From: Nocardioidaceae bacterium
Lineage (GTDB): Bacteria; Actinomycetota; Actinomycetes; Propionibacteriales; Nocardioidaceae
Direction: 5' to 3'
Assembly: GCA_029266455.1 (NCBI GenBank)
Contig: JAQSWV010000047.1
Span: forward strand, 1-60,315
DNA length: 60,315 bases
Every line of letters begins with the position of its first letter. The stretch's first letter is position 1. Below are positions 17,620 through 26,358 of the stretch, one piece after another. Both the position numbers and the translations under genes were made by a program. Under the pieces are notes generated by a model. That model had not been told where the DNA came from, did not search any database, and saw only the letters and a list, made by a program, of their open reading frames with translations.

Positions 17620-18402
17620 ATGGCCACCGAAGCCACCGCACCGATCGACCAGGACGAGCTGCTGAGCAAGGTCAAGGAGATGTACCGGGCTGTCGCGGAG
17701 ACACCCGAGCGGCAGTTCCACTTCGAGACCGGCAGGGCGCTCGCCGAGCGGCTGGGATACCTGTCGGAGGATCTCGACGCCATCCCCGCAGAGGCGATCG
17801 AGTCCTTCGCCGGCGTGGGGTACTTCTTCGACCTCGCGGGGCTGCAGAGCGGGGAGTCGGTGCTCGATCTCGGCTCGGGGTCGGGCATGGACGCTTTCGT
17901 CGCCGCCCTGCGGGTAGGGGACTCCGGGCGCGTGGTCGGTATCGACATGACCGAGGAGCAGCTTCACAAGGCGAACCGGTTGCGTGACCAGCACGGGCTG
18001 ACCCAGACCAGCTTTCGATTCGGACACATCGAGCAGCTCGACCTCGACGACGGTTCGTTCGACGCGGTGATCTCCAACGGCGTCATCAACCTCGCCCCCG
18101 ACAAGCAGCAGGTCTTCCGTGAGGCAGCGCGCGTCCTTCGACCTGGCGGCAGGCTCGCTATGGCTGACATCGTCACCGAGGTCCCACTCACCGAGGCGAT
18201 CGTGTCCGACGTCGACCTGTGGGCATCGTGCATCGGAGGAGCACCGGAGCAACAGGCCTACCAGGACGCCATGGCGAGCGCGGGCCTGAACGTTCAGCTG
18301 ATGAAGGCCAACCGTTACGAGTTCCTGTCCGAGCAGGCCCGGGGGGCCAGCGAACGCTACGGCGTCAAGAGTGTGTCGGTCCTCGCCGTCAAGGGCCCGT
18401 GA
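17620..18402 (+). CDS. SAM-dependent methyltransferase, ArsM/UbiE-like
   Basis: A protein of 260 residues from ATG 17620, with GAAGGAG 6 bases before it. The class I methyltransferase motifs are complete: ESVLDLGSGSGMDAFVAALRVG (SAM-binding, near residue 85), GIDMTEEQLHKA, FDAVISNGVINLAPDKQQVFREAARVLRPGGRLAMADIV, and WASCIGGAPEQQAYQDAM. The GVINL...WASCIGGA pattern is typical of the arsenite-methyltransferase-like group. However, the protein has only one cysteine, whereas true ArsM enzymes use three or four to bind arsenite. Arsenic methylation is therefore unlikely, and the substrate is open. It is intact among gene relics and is the frame the upstream relic reads into. Confidence 0.8.
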   Translation: MATEATAPIDQDELLSKVKEMYRAVAETPERQFHFETGRALAERLGYLSEDLDAIPAEAIESFAGVGYFFDLAGLQSGESVLDLGSGSGMDAFVAALRVGDSGRVVGIDMTEEQLHKANRLRDQHGLTQTSFRFGHIEQLDLDDGSFDAVISNGVINLAPDKQQVFREAARVLRPGGRLAMADIVTEVPLTEAIVSDVDLWASCIGGAPEQQAYQDAMASAGLNVQLMKANRYEFLSEQARGASERYGVKSVSVLAVKGP

Positions 18403-18410
18403 CCTGCCCG

Positions 18411-18720
18411 ATGAGCGTACTGCCGGCGGAGCACGCCTTCGCCCACACCAACGACCTGATCGACGACTGGATACCCTCCCTCGATGGGGGGAGGGCCGGC
18501 TGCGGGCCGCCGACTACCCGACGAACGGCCGAGGATCCGACCTGATCTGCTTCTTCGACTGCTTCCACGACCTCGGTGACCCGCTCGGCGCGGCACAGCA
18601 CACCCGCGACGCACTGGCCGGCGAGCGCACGCTGCGAGAGGCCATGATGGCTGCAGGCTTCCAGGGTTGCGCCGGGCAGCCGAGACGCCGTTCAACCTCG
18701 TGCTGGAGGCACTGCCATGA
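18411..18720 (+). pseudogene. Heavily deleted SAM-dependent methyltransferase relic
   Basis: Three short pieces in different frames match one methyltransferase family. These are LPAEHA and DLIDDWIPSLDG near the start, SDLICFFDCFHDLGDPLGAAQHTRDAL in the middle, and LREAMMAAGFQG with RAAETPFNLVLEALP at the end. The pieces are in the right order but the segments between them, including the SAM-binding glycine loop, are missing. About 310 bases remain of a gene that is normally about 1,050. The stop overlaps the next gene's start (ATGA). Confidence 0.65.
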
Positions 18721-19082
18721 GATCAGCCCCGGACGCCGCCGCCACAGTCGAGGCCTTCAATGACGCGTTCAATGCTCGGGACCTGGTCACGCTGAGGGAG
18801 CTCCTCACCGACGACTGCGTCTTCGAGGACACCTCTCCTCCTGACGGCCTCAGGTTCGAAGGGCGTGACGCGGTTCTCGGCGCCTTCCGAGCGGTCTTCG
18901 CGGCGAGCCCCGACGCGCGGTTCGCCAGTGAGGGCACGTACGTCGGGGGCGACACCGTCACGGTGCTGTGGCGCTACGACTGGGGTCCCAGCGGCAGTCG
19001 CGACCAGCACGTTCGAGGGATTGACCTGTTCACGGTCCGTGACGGGCTCATCGCTGCCAAGCGCTCGTACGTCAAGGGCTGA
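18717..19082 (+). CDS. SnoaL-like / NTF2-fold protein
   Basis: A protein of 121 residues starting at ATG 18717, overlapping the end of the methyltransferase relic. AATVEAFNDAFNARDLVTLRELLTDDCVFEDTSPP is the standard helix-helix-strand opening of the NTF2-like/SnoaL family. The C-terminus (RGIDLFTVRDGLIAAKRSYVKG) is its closing strand pair. Members include isomerases, cyclases and stand-alone proteins of unknown role. No catalytic residue can be named. Its translation may once have depended on the now decayed upstream gene. Confidence 0.8.
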   Translation: MRSAPDAAATVEAFNDAFNARDLVTLRELLTDDCVFEDTSPPDGLRFEGRDAVLGAFRAVFAASPDARFASEGTYVGGDTVTVLWRYDWGPSGSRDQHVRGIDLFTVRDGLIAAKRSYVKG

Positions 19083-19220
19083 GCCGGCGAGGTGACCTGC
19101 TACGCCGATCGCCGGGTGATGGCGCGCCTTCGAAGGTCAGGAACTCGGAGTCGGTGCTGGTAGGCCGCCTCCAGCGGATGTCTCGACGATCGTGCTCGCG
19201 GAAGGCTCCACGTAGTCGCG

Positions 19221-19234
19221 ACCACCCCGGTGGT
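19221..19234. promoter_or_regulatory. 14-bp inverted repeat before the sensor kinase gene
   Basis: ACCACC-CC-GGTGGT is a perfect 6-bp inverted repeat around two bases, 47 bases before the kinase start. It could be a dimeric regulator site, but GC-rich palindromes of this size also occur by chance in such DNA. Confidence 0.25.
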
Positions 19235-19281
19235 TGTCCTGCGGGTAGGTTCTGGTGTACGCCTCGAGTGGAGGTGGACCC

Positions 19282-21522
19282 GTGAGCGATCGCGGAGTGA
19301 TTCTCGTTGTCTCCGACGACACCGAAGCCGTTGGTGAGCTGCTAAGGATCCTCGACGCGGACGGGTACACGGTGGTGGCGGCAGAGGGCGGCGTTGTGCA
19401 GACGTCGTCGGCTCTGGCCGACGCTCCCGACCTCATCGTCGTGGACACCGAACTCGGCCACGCCGATCCGTTCGGTCTCGTCGACGACCTTCACCAAGCC
19501 GGGTTGGCCCACGACCTGCCCGTCATCTTCATGGCCCCCGAGGTGGACGTCGAGCGGCGAGTGCGCAGCCTCGAATCCGGCGACGACCTCATCTCGACGC
19601 CGCTCGACGCCCGCGAGGTGCTCGCCCGCATCGAACGGCAGGTGACGGTGTCGAAGGTGCGGATGGCGCTGCGCGAGTCCGAGGCAAAGTTCCGCTCGGT
19701 CATGGAATCGGCGATCGACGCGATTGTCTCCGCGGACGACCAGGGCGTTATCCGCAGTTGGAACAGCGCCGCGACCTCGCTCTTCGGGCACACCGAGAGG
19801 GAGGCGGTGGGCCGTCGTCTGGAGGTGATCATCCCCGAGCGCTTCCGCGACATGCACCGCACCGGCATCGAACGCGTGAGCAACGGAGGGCCGACTCACG
19901 TGATCGGGTCGACCGTGGAGGTCGCGGCCCTGCGAGCCGACGGCAACGAGTTCCCCGTCGAGCTGTCGCTGGCGACCTGGTTCCTCGACGAGGACCGGTA
20001 CTACACAGGAATCATCCGTGACATCAGTGAGCGCAAGCAGGCCGAGCAGAAGTTCCGGTCCGTCACCGAGTCGGCGATCGACGCGATCATCTCCGCCGAC
20101 CACACCGGCCGGATCGTGTCGTGGAACTCGGCCGCGACGCGCATCCTCGGCCACACCGAGGAGAACGCCTTGGGCCAGCGGCTCGAGCTCATCATTCCGG
20201 AGCGCTACCGAGACCTGCACCGCACCGGAATCGAACGGTTCACCAAGACCGGCGAGGCCCACGTCATCGGCACGACGGTCGAGCTGTCGGCGCTCACGAA
20301 GGCCGGGGTCGAGATCCCGATTGAGCTGTCGCTGTCGACGTGGACCGTGCACGAGGATCGCTACTTCACCGGCATCATCCGCGACATCGGCGAGCGTAAG
20401 GCCGCCGAGGAGGCCCTGCGACGGAGCGAACAGGAGCTGCGCGAGAAGGGTGAGGAGCTGAGCAGCAAGAACGCAGCTCTCGAAGACACCCTGAAGCAGA
20501 TCAGCCAGATGCAGGACCAGCTGATCCTTCAGGAGAAGATGGCTTCACTCGGCAAGCTGAGCGCGGGGATGGCGCACGAGCTGAACAACCCCGCGTCTGC
20601 TGCCCAGCGCGGTGCCTCCCAGGCGTTTGTGACGTTCGGCAAGCTGCAGGAGGCGCAGCTGCAGTTGGGGCGTCTCGGGCTCGATGGGGAGCAGCTCGAC
20701 CGGCTGCGTGAGCTGGACGGGCTCGCCGAGCAACGCGCGCGAGAGGCGGTCGACCTGGACCCCGTGATCCGCAGCGACCGCGAGGCCGACTTCGAGGACT
20801 GGCTCGACGCGCACGACGTGCGGTCGCCCGGCGAGCTCGCTCCTGCGCTGGTGAACCTTGGCTACACCCGTGATGGACTTGATGAGCTGGCCGCGGCGTT
20901 CGACGAGGAGGAGTTCGGCGTCGTGGTCGAGTGGCTCGCGCTCAAGTTCCTCATCTACGCCCTGCTCTCTGAGGTGGCGGTGGGCACGACCCGCATCGTC
21001 GAGCTGGTCAAAGCGCTGAAGACGTACACGTACATGGATCAAGCTCCCGTGCAGGATGTGGATCTGCGCCTCGGCATCGACAACACGCTCATCGTGCTGC
21101 ACAACAAGCTCAAGCGCGATGTCACCGTCGTGCGCGACTACGCTGAAGACCTGCCGACCATCCAGGCGTACGCGAGCGAGCTCAACCAGGTGTGGACCAA
21201 CCTCATCGACAACGCCATCGACGCGATGCGCGGTCACGGGACACTGACGATCCGCGCCCGGCGACTGGGGAGCGCGGTCGAGGTGGAGGTGGAGGACGAC
21301 GGGCCGGGCATCCCGCCCGAGCACGCCTCGAAGCTGTTCGACCCGTTCTTCACGACCAAGCCGCCCGGTGAGGGAACCGGGCTCGGCCTCGCCATCTCGC
21401 GGAACATCGTGGTCAAGAAGCACCGCGGCGAGTTCATCTTCGAATCGAGCCCGGGCCGGACGCGCTTCACCGTGCGGCTGCCCATGGACTTCGCGCCGTC
21501 CGACGAGCCGCGGGAGGTGTGA
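19282..21522 (+). CDS. Sensor histidine kinase with REC-PAS-PAS input
   Basis: A protein of 746 residues from GTG 19282 with GGAGGTGG before it. Domains in order: a receiver-like domain (1-120) with the DD pair at 12-13 and Asp55, but Thr106 where the conserved Lys should be; two closely similar PAS domains (about 133-250 and 255-375), each ending in TGIIRDI.ERK; a coiled coil (about 380-425); the phospho-acceptor His432 in GMAHELNNPASAAQ; then a long insertion of about 170 residues before the ATPase domain. The ATPase domain has NQVWTNLIDNAIDAM, DDGPGIP, FDPFFTTK and GTGLGLAIS. No membrane segment, so a cytoplasmic sensor. The stop is three bases before the next gene, a response regulator fused to a flavoprotein, which is its likely partner. 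The PAS ligand is unknown. Confidence 0.9.
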   Translation: MSDRGVILVVSDDTEAVGELLRILDADGYTVVAAEGGVVQTSSALADAPDLIVVDTELGHADPFGLVDDLHQAGLAHDLPVIFMAPEVDVERRVRSLESGDDLISTPLDAREVLARIERQVTVSKVRMALRESEAKFRSVMESAIDAIVSADDQGVIRSWNSAATSLFGHTEREAVGRRLEVIIPERFRDMHRTGIERVSNGGPTHVIGSTVEVAALRADGNEFPVELSLATWFLDEDRYYTGIIRDISERKQAEQKFRSVTESAIDAIISADHTGRIVSWNSAATRILGHTEENALGQRLELIIPERYRDLHRTGIERFTKTGEAHVIGTTVELSALTKAGVEIPIELSLSTWTVHEDRYFTGIIRDIGERKAAEEALRRSEQELREKGEELSSKNAALEDTLKQISQMQDQLILQEKMASLGKLSAGMAHELNNPASAAQRGASQAFVTFGKLQEAQLQLGRLGLDGEQLDRLRELDGLAEQRAREAVDLDPVIRSDREADFEDWLDAHDVRSPGELAPALVNLGYTRDGLDELAAAFDEEEFGVVVEWLALKFLIYALLSEVAVGTTRIVELVKALKTYTYMDQAPVQDVDLRLGIDNTLIVLHNKLKRDVTVVRDYAEDLPTIQAYASELNQVWTNLIDNAIDAMRGHGTLTIRARRLGSAVEVEVEDDGPGIPPEHASKLFDPFFTTKPPGEGTGLGLAISRNIVVKKHRGEFIFESSPGRTRFTVRLPMDFAPSDEPREV

Positions 21523-21525
21523 GTC

Positions 21526-23190
21526 GTGGCTGGCAAGCCCGTCATCATCACCGTTGACGACGAACCGCACGTGCTGAACGCGATCGCGCGCGACCTGCAG
21601 GCGAAGTACCGGGACGACTACCGCATCGTGCAGGCCGGGTCTGGGCAGGAGGCGCTCGACGCAGTCGGCAAGTTCACGCGGCGCGGCACGCCCGTGGCGC
21701 TCTTCGTGGTCGACCAGCGCATGCCAGGCATGACCGGCATCGAGTTCCTCGCGGAGGCGTTGAAGCTCTGCCCCAACTCCAAGCGGGTGCTGCTCACCGC
21801 CTACGCCGACACCGATGCGGCCATCACGAGCATCAACACGATCGACCTCGACTACTACCTGCTGAAGCCGTGGGACCCTCCCGAGGAACGTCTCTATCCC
21901 GTGCTTGACGACCTCCTCGACGACTGGCGGGCGAACAATCCACCGGCGTCCGTGGGCATCCGGGTGGCCGGCACGCTGTGGTCGCCTACTACGCATGCCG
22001 TCAAGGACTTCCTCGCGCGCAGTCAGATCCCGTACCAGTGGCTGGATATCGAGAAGGACACAAGCGCCCTCGCCCTCGTCGAGACGACCGCCGACGGCAA
22101 TCGTCGTCTCCCGGTGGTGTTCTTACCGGACGGCGACGTGCTGACATGCCCTGACCTGCATGAGCTGGCCGTACGGATCGGCCTGCGCGCACCGCCCCAG
22201 GCGCCGTTCTACGACCTCCTCGTGATCGGCGCCGGGCCGGCAGGGCTCGCAGCGGCCGTGTATGGCGCCTCCGAAGGACTGCGCACCGCCGTCGTCGAAC
22301 GCGAGGTGCCCGGCGGGCAGGCCGGGACGAGCTCGCGCATCGAGAACTACCTCGGGTTCCCGCACGGCATCAGCGGCGCCGACCTCGCCCGACGCGCAGT
22401 GACGCAGGCCAAGCGGCTCGGGGCGGAGATCCTCGGTCCGCAGGAGGTGACGCAGATCCGGGTGGAGGACTCGTACAAGATCGTCACACTCGACGACGGC
22501 AGCGAGTTGCGTTCGCGGGCGCTGGTGCTGGCGACAGGCGTCGAGGCCCGTACGCTCGGCATCCCCGGCGAAGAGCGGCTGCTCGGGGCCTCGGTCTACT
22601 ACGGTGCGGCCGTGTCAGAGGCGGTCAGCTACAGCGACTGCCGCGTCGTGGTGGTGGGCGGCGCGAATTCAGCCGGTCAAGGCGCGATGTTCCTGTCGCG
22701 CTATGCCGCCGAGGTCACGATCCTCGTGCGCGGCGCTTCGCTCTCCAGGAGCATGTCGCGGTACCTGATCGACCAGATCGAGCAGACGCCGAACATCACC
22801 GTGCGACCGCACGCACAGGTGACCCGGCTGACGGGCGAGGAACGGCTGACATCGATCACCGTCCGCGATGTGGTGTCCGGCGCGGAGGAGACGCTACCGG
22901 CCGACGCGATGTTCGTGTTCATCGGCGCGGTGCCCGGCTCGAGCGTGGTCCGAGAGCTGATCGAACTCGACGACCACGGGTTCATCCTGACCGGTCAGGA
23001 TCTCATCCGCGATGGCCGCCGGCCGCGCGGATGGAAGCCGCGTCGGGACCCGTTCATTCAGGAGACGAGTGTGCCCGGCATCTTCGCGGCGGGGGACGTG
23101 CGCCGCGACGTGATGCGCCGCGTCGCATCCGCCGTGGGTCAGGGCGCCATCTCGGTGAGTCTTGTGCACCAGTACCTCGACACGGTGTAA
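21526..23190 (+). CDS. Response regulator fused to glutaredoxin-like and thioredoxin-reductase-like domains
   Basis: A protein of 554 residues, GTG 21526, GGGAGG at 21512-21517. Residues 1-125 are a complete receiver domain (D11-D12, phospho-acceptor D63 in VVDQRMPGM, Thr91, K114). Residues about 145-220 form a thioredoxin/glutaredoxin-like fold with WSPTTH where CxxC would be. Residues 228-554 are a thioredoxin-reductase-type FAD/NAD(P) module: GAGPAGLAAAVYGASEG, PGGQAGTSSRIENYLGFP, VVGGANSAGQGA, and GIFAAGDVR. The redox CxxC of thioredoxin reductase is replaced by YYGAAVSEA (358-366). So an intact phosphorylation switch controls a flavoprotein that lacks both usual disulfides. Its electron acceptor is unclear. 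It is translationally coupled to the upstream kinase. Confidence 0.92.
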   Translation: MAGKPVIITVDDEPHVLNAIARDLQAKYRDDYRIVQAGSGQEALDAVGKFTRRGTPVALFVVDQRMPGMTGIEFLAEALKLCPNSKRVLLTAYADTDAAITSINTIDLDYYLLKPWDPPEERLYPVLDDLLDDWRANNPPASVGIRVAGTLWSPTTHAVKDFLARSQIPYQWLDIEKDTSALALVETTADGNRRLPVVFLPDGDVLTCPDLHELAVRIGLRAPPQAPFYDLLVIGAGPAGLAAAVYGASEGLRTAVVEREVPGGQAGTSSRIENYLGFPHGISGADLARRAVTQAKRLGAEILGPQEVTQIRVEDSYKIVTLDDGSELRSRALVLATGVEARTLGIPGEERLLGASVYYGAAVSEAVSYSDCRVVVVGGANSAGQGAMFLSRYAAEVTILVRGASLSRSMSRYLIDQIEQTPNITVRPHAQVTRLTGEERLTSITVRDVVSGAEETLPADAMFVFIGAVPGSSVVRELIELDDHGFILTGQDLIRDGRRPRGWKPRRDPFIQETSVPGIFAAGDVRRDVMRRVASAVGQGAISVSLVHQYLDTV

Positions 23191-23332
23191 GCGCGAACCG
23201 GGGGCACGGCGAACGCCGGACTGGCAGACGCCGGGAACGTGGCGGCGAAGTATCGCGCCCTCTCTCGCGGCGCGGCGCGCACGATGTCGCTGCCAGGGGA
23301 CACCCTTTGTCCTCCTATGGCACATTGGCTGG

Positions 23333-26239
23333 GTGGTCTCGCCGCCTCCCGACTCCCTGAGGGCCCGCGCGGTGGTGGGCAGGGAGGAAGAGTTGGCCGC
23401 GCTGCTCGGCCTGCTCGACCGGCCGGTCGGCGACGGTGCTGTCGTCGTCTTGATGGGACAGGCAGGTTCGGGGAAGACGCGGCTGAAGTCGGAGTTCGAG
23501 CAGCACGCGCGCGCGTGCGGATCCTTGGTCTTGTCTGGTCGGGGCGACGCTAGCCCAGGGCAGCGTCCCTATCGTGCGCTGCTCGAGGCCGTCCTCGGCT
23601 GGTTGCGCCACGAGGCCCCGGCGTTTCCGGCGCTACGGCAGGAGCTTCAGCGGACGGTCGAGATCATGAAGTCAGGCGCCGGCAGCGCCGCCCACGAATC
23701 CTTCGCTGTTGCCGAGCAACTCATCGCAGGCCTGAGTCTTGCAACGCGGGATCGATCCGTCGTACTCGCCCTCGATGATGTGCAGGATGCTGACCCGGAG
23801 ACCCGCGCCACGGTGCGGTACCTCGCCGACCACCCCGCTGCGCATGGTGCCGTGGTGTTGCTCGCCACCCGACCGACCGCAGCGGACACTGACGGCATCG
23901 GCGACCTGCTGGACAAGCGTGTCGCGCGTGCCATTGAGCTCCGCCCGCTGAACCGGGTCGAGGTGGAGAAGTTGGTGCTGGAGTGCCTGGGGCAAGATGC
24001 AGCTCCGCGAGAACTCGTCCGCTTCGTCGGTGACCGCGCGTCAGGGAACCCTTACGCGGTGGAGGAACTGCTGGCAGGTCTGGTTCGTTCCGGCGCGCTG
24101 GTTCCCGGCGCAGGCGGCTGGACACTGGTGGCGCCACGGCTCACCACCGTGGCGCCAGCCACGGCAGCGGCCAGCATCGCCGAACGCATCGAAGGTCTGG
24201 CACCCGACACACAGCGTCTTCTTGATGCTGCTGCTCTCCTTGGCCATTCGTTCGACTGGACGCTCCTTTCGGCGGTGCTGGGGCTTGATGAGGCGAAGAT
24301 TGCCGCCGCGCTTCGTGAGAGCACGTACGCGGGTCTGCTCTCGGTCGGTGACACCGGTGAGACCCAGTTCCGGCACGCCCTGACCCGAGACGAGATTCTT
24401 CGCCGGATGCTGCCTCCGGTGAAGAGGATGCTCGCTCGGCGGAGCCTCGAGGAGTTGCTCGTCCGGTATCCCGATCTGGCCGGTGAGCCAGGTGAAGCAG
24501 GTCTGATGTTGGCCGAGCTCGCTGGGGACGTGGAACGCTGGAGGCAGTTGCTTCTGGCCACGGGCCTGGCTGCCAGGGACCAGGGTGGGCTGGCCACGGC
24601 GACAACTCGTCTGCGCAAAGCGGCCGAGCTCGGTCCTGACGAGCCTGACGAGTTGGCCCTTGACGCCCTGACCCACCTCGCGAATGTGCTGGCCCAAGCC
24701 GGGGAGGCACGCCCGGCCCAGGAGGCAAGCGCCAGGGTTCTGGCGTCGCCATCGGCGGGGCCCCACCGCCGTCACGAGGTCCACCTCATTCTGGCTCGCA
24801 GTGCCCTCACTGCTGAGCGTCTGGGGGAGGCCCGCCAGTACCTGGAAGCCGCTGGTCAAGAGCTCGGAGGGCGCCAGGATGCTGGTGAGCCCGCGCTGCC
24901 CCGGCAGACGGTGCTTCTCGCGCACGTCCAGCTCGCGGCGGGCGACTACGAATCAGCAACCGAGCTGGCCTCAGTCGTCGTGAGGGACGCTCAGGAAACA
25001 CCGTCCGAAACAGTATGCGAGGCCCATGAGATCCTGGGTCGAGCTGCGCGCGGCTTCGACATCGATGCAGCGGAACGGCACTTCCTCGCAGAGCTCAAGG
25101 AAGCAGAGAAGGGCAAGCTGTCGATCTGGCGCGCTCGGGCGCTGCACGAGCTGGGCACGATCGATCTGCTGGACAATATGCGTCTTGAGCGGCTTCAACT
25201 CGCCAGGCGGGCTGCCGTCGAGACGGGCGTGCCGTCCACGCTTGCTGCCGCGGACTTTCACCTTGCTGAAGCGCTGGTGTCGAGAGACGAGACACTCGCC
25301 GGCCGTTCTGCTGCTGGACGCGCGGCGGCGCTGGCGCGGCGCATCGGCTCACCGCTCTTACCCTGGGCCACTCTCACGATCGCCCGCTCCTATGCCCATG
25401 AGCGAGACGACTTGGCGATGGAGCAAGCTATTCACGAGGCACTGTCCTTGGGCCAGGCCGACCTTGCGATTCATGCAGGTGTGGCGGGGCGGGTTCGTGC
25501 GATGCGCGCGGCGCATGGTGCCGACCGGCTCGGTACGTTGAGGCATCTGGACGAAGCCGCTCGCATGCTTGAGTCGCTGCCGGGCCACCACTTCACGCAT
25601 TGGGGGCTCTGGGTCCTCCTCGTCACTGCCATCGAGCCAGCCCGCCACGTCTCAGCGCTCGAGCAAGCGAGCACCGCCGCAGGAGCAGATACCCGCTTCA
25701 ACAAGGCGCTCATCGTCGCCGCTCAGGCCGTTGCCCGTGGTGCCGAAGGTGACAAGGAGTCTGCTCGGCAACTGTGGCAGCGAGCCGAAGATGCCCTAGC
25801 CGGCTACGAGGCTCATGACTGGCTCCTGCATCTCACGCGCTGGGCCGCTCGTGACGTCGCATGGCGCGACGGCTGGGGAGAACCGATCCGTTGGGCTCAG
25901 GACACTGTGCGGTGGTGCTCGGAGCGTGGTCACGAGCCACTTGCGACAGACGGCCGCCGCTTCCTCAAGCATGCCGGTGCGCCGGTGCCCCGGCGAGGGC
26001 GCGGTGAGACCCAAGTGCCTCCTCCTCTGCGTGAGCTCGGAGTCACCAGTCGGGAGGCCGACGTCCTCACCCTGGTGGCGTTGCGTCTGACCAATGCGGA
26101 GATTGCCGCACGGCTCGTGCTCTCGCCGCGAACAGTCGAGAAGCACGTCGCGAGCCTGCTCACCAAGACCGGCTGCCCGAACCGCCGCGCCTTGGCCGCG
26201 CTGATGGACGACGGCGCCCTTTCCGGCGAGGTCTCGTAG
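23333..26239 (+). CDS. Large LuxR-family transcriptional regulator with AAA ATPase domain
   Basis: A protein of about 968 residues; a GTG at 23333 was chosen because the conserved part (VVGREEELAALLGLLDRP) starts 14 residues later. No good ribosome-binding site is visible, so the mRNA may be leaderless or the start misplaced. The ATPase has Walker A GQAGSGKT (42-49) and Walker B VVLALDDVQDAD. A long helical-repeat (TPR-like) middle follows. The C-terminus is a LuxR helix-turn-helix: TSREADVLTLVALRLTNAEIAARLVLSPRTVEKHVASLLTKTG. Regulators of this build sense small molecules in the ATPase/TPR part. The ligand is unknown. It follows the kinase and flavoprotein genes on the same strand and precedes the ODP and DUF3237 genes. 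Confidence 0.88.
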   Translation: MVSPPPDSLRARAVVGREEELAALLGLLDRPVGDGAVVVLMGQAGSGKTRLKSEFEQHARACGSLVLSGRGDASPGQRPYRALLEAVLGWLRHEAPAFPALRQELQRTVEIMKSGAGSAAHESFAVAEQLIAGLSLATRDRSVVLALDDVQDADPETRATVRYLADHPAAHGAVVLLATRPTAADTDGIGDLLDKRVARAIELRPLNRVEVEKLVLECLGQDAAPRELVRFVGDRASGNPYAVEELLAGLVRSGALVPGAGGWTLVAPRLTTVAPATAAASIAERIEGLAPDTQRLLDAAALLGHSFDWTLLSAVLGLDEAKIAAALRESTYAGLLSVGDTGETQFRHALTRDEILRRMLPPVKRMLARRSLEELLVRYPDLAGEPGEAGLMLAELAGDVERWRQLLLATGLAARDQGGLATATTRLRKAAELGPDEPDELALDALTHLANVLAQAGEARPAQEASARVLASPSAGPHRRHEVHLILARSALTAERLGEARQYLEAAGQELGGRQDAGEPALPRQTVLLAHVQLAAGDYESATELASVVVRDAQETPSETVCEAHEILGRAARGFDIDAAERHFLAELKEAEKGKLSIWRARALHELGTIDLLDNMRLERLQLARRAAVETGVPSTLAAADFHLAEALVSRDETLAGRSAAGRAAALARRIGSPLLPWATLTIARSYAHERDDLAMEQAIHEALSLGQADLAIHAGVAGRVRAMRAAHGADRLGTLRHLDEAARMLESLPGHHFTHWGLWVLLVTAIEPARHVSALEQASTAAGADTRFNKALIVAAQAVARGAEGDKESARQLWQRAEDALAGYEAHDWLLHLTRWAARDVAWRDGWGEPIRWAQDTVRWCSERGHEPLATDGRRFLKHAGAPVPRRGRGETQVPPPLRELGVTSREADVLTLVALRLTNAEIAARLVLSPRTVEKHVASLLTKTGCPNRRALAALMDDGALSGEVS

Positions 26240-26246
26240 CACGCGT

Positions 26247-26269
26247 TAACTACGGACCTGATCCGGTTA
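26247..26269 (+). terminator. Stem-loop after the LuxR regulator gene
   Basis: TAAC and GTTA enclose CGGA and TCCG around a five-base loop, with a two-base bulge on the left arm, giving about eight paired bases. It starts 8 bases after the stop codon. There is no T-run, which is common for actinobacterial terminators. It could also be an operator for the next gene. Confidence 0.35.
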
Positions 26270-26358
26270 GCTGGGTGCCCGACACGGTCGCGGCCGACTC
26301 CACTGGAGGCCGAGGCTGTTGGTGTCCAAGAAGCCGACGCCAGTGTTCGGAGCCTTTC

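Noticed and set aside
20545-21996. 483-codon minus-strand frame over the kinase and flavoprotein
   Set aside because: Antisense to the kinase ATPase domain and receiver, whose motifs are unambiguous.
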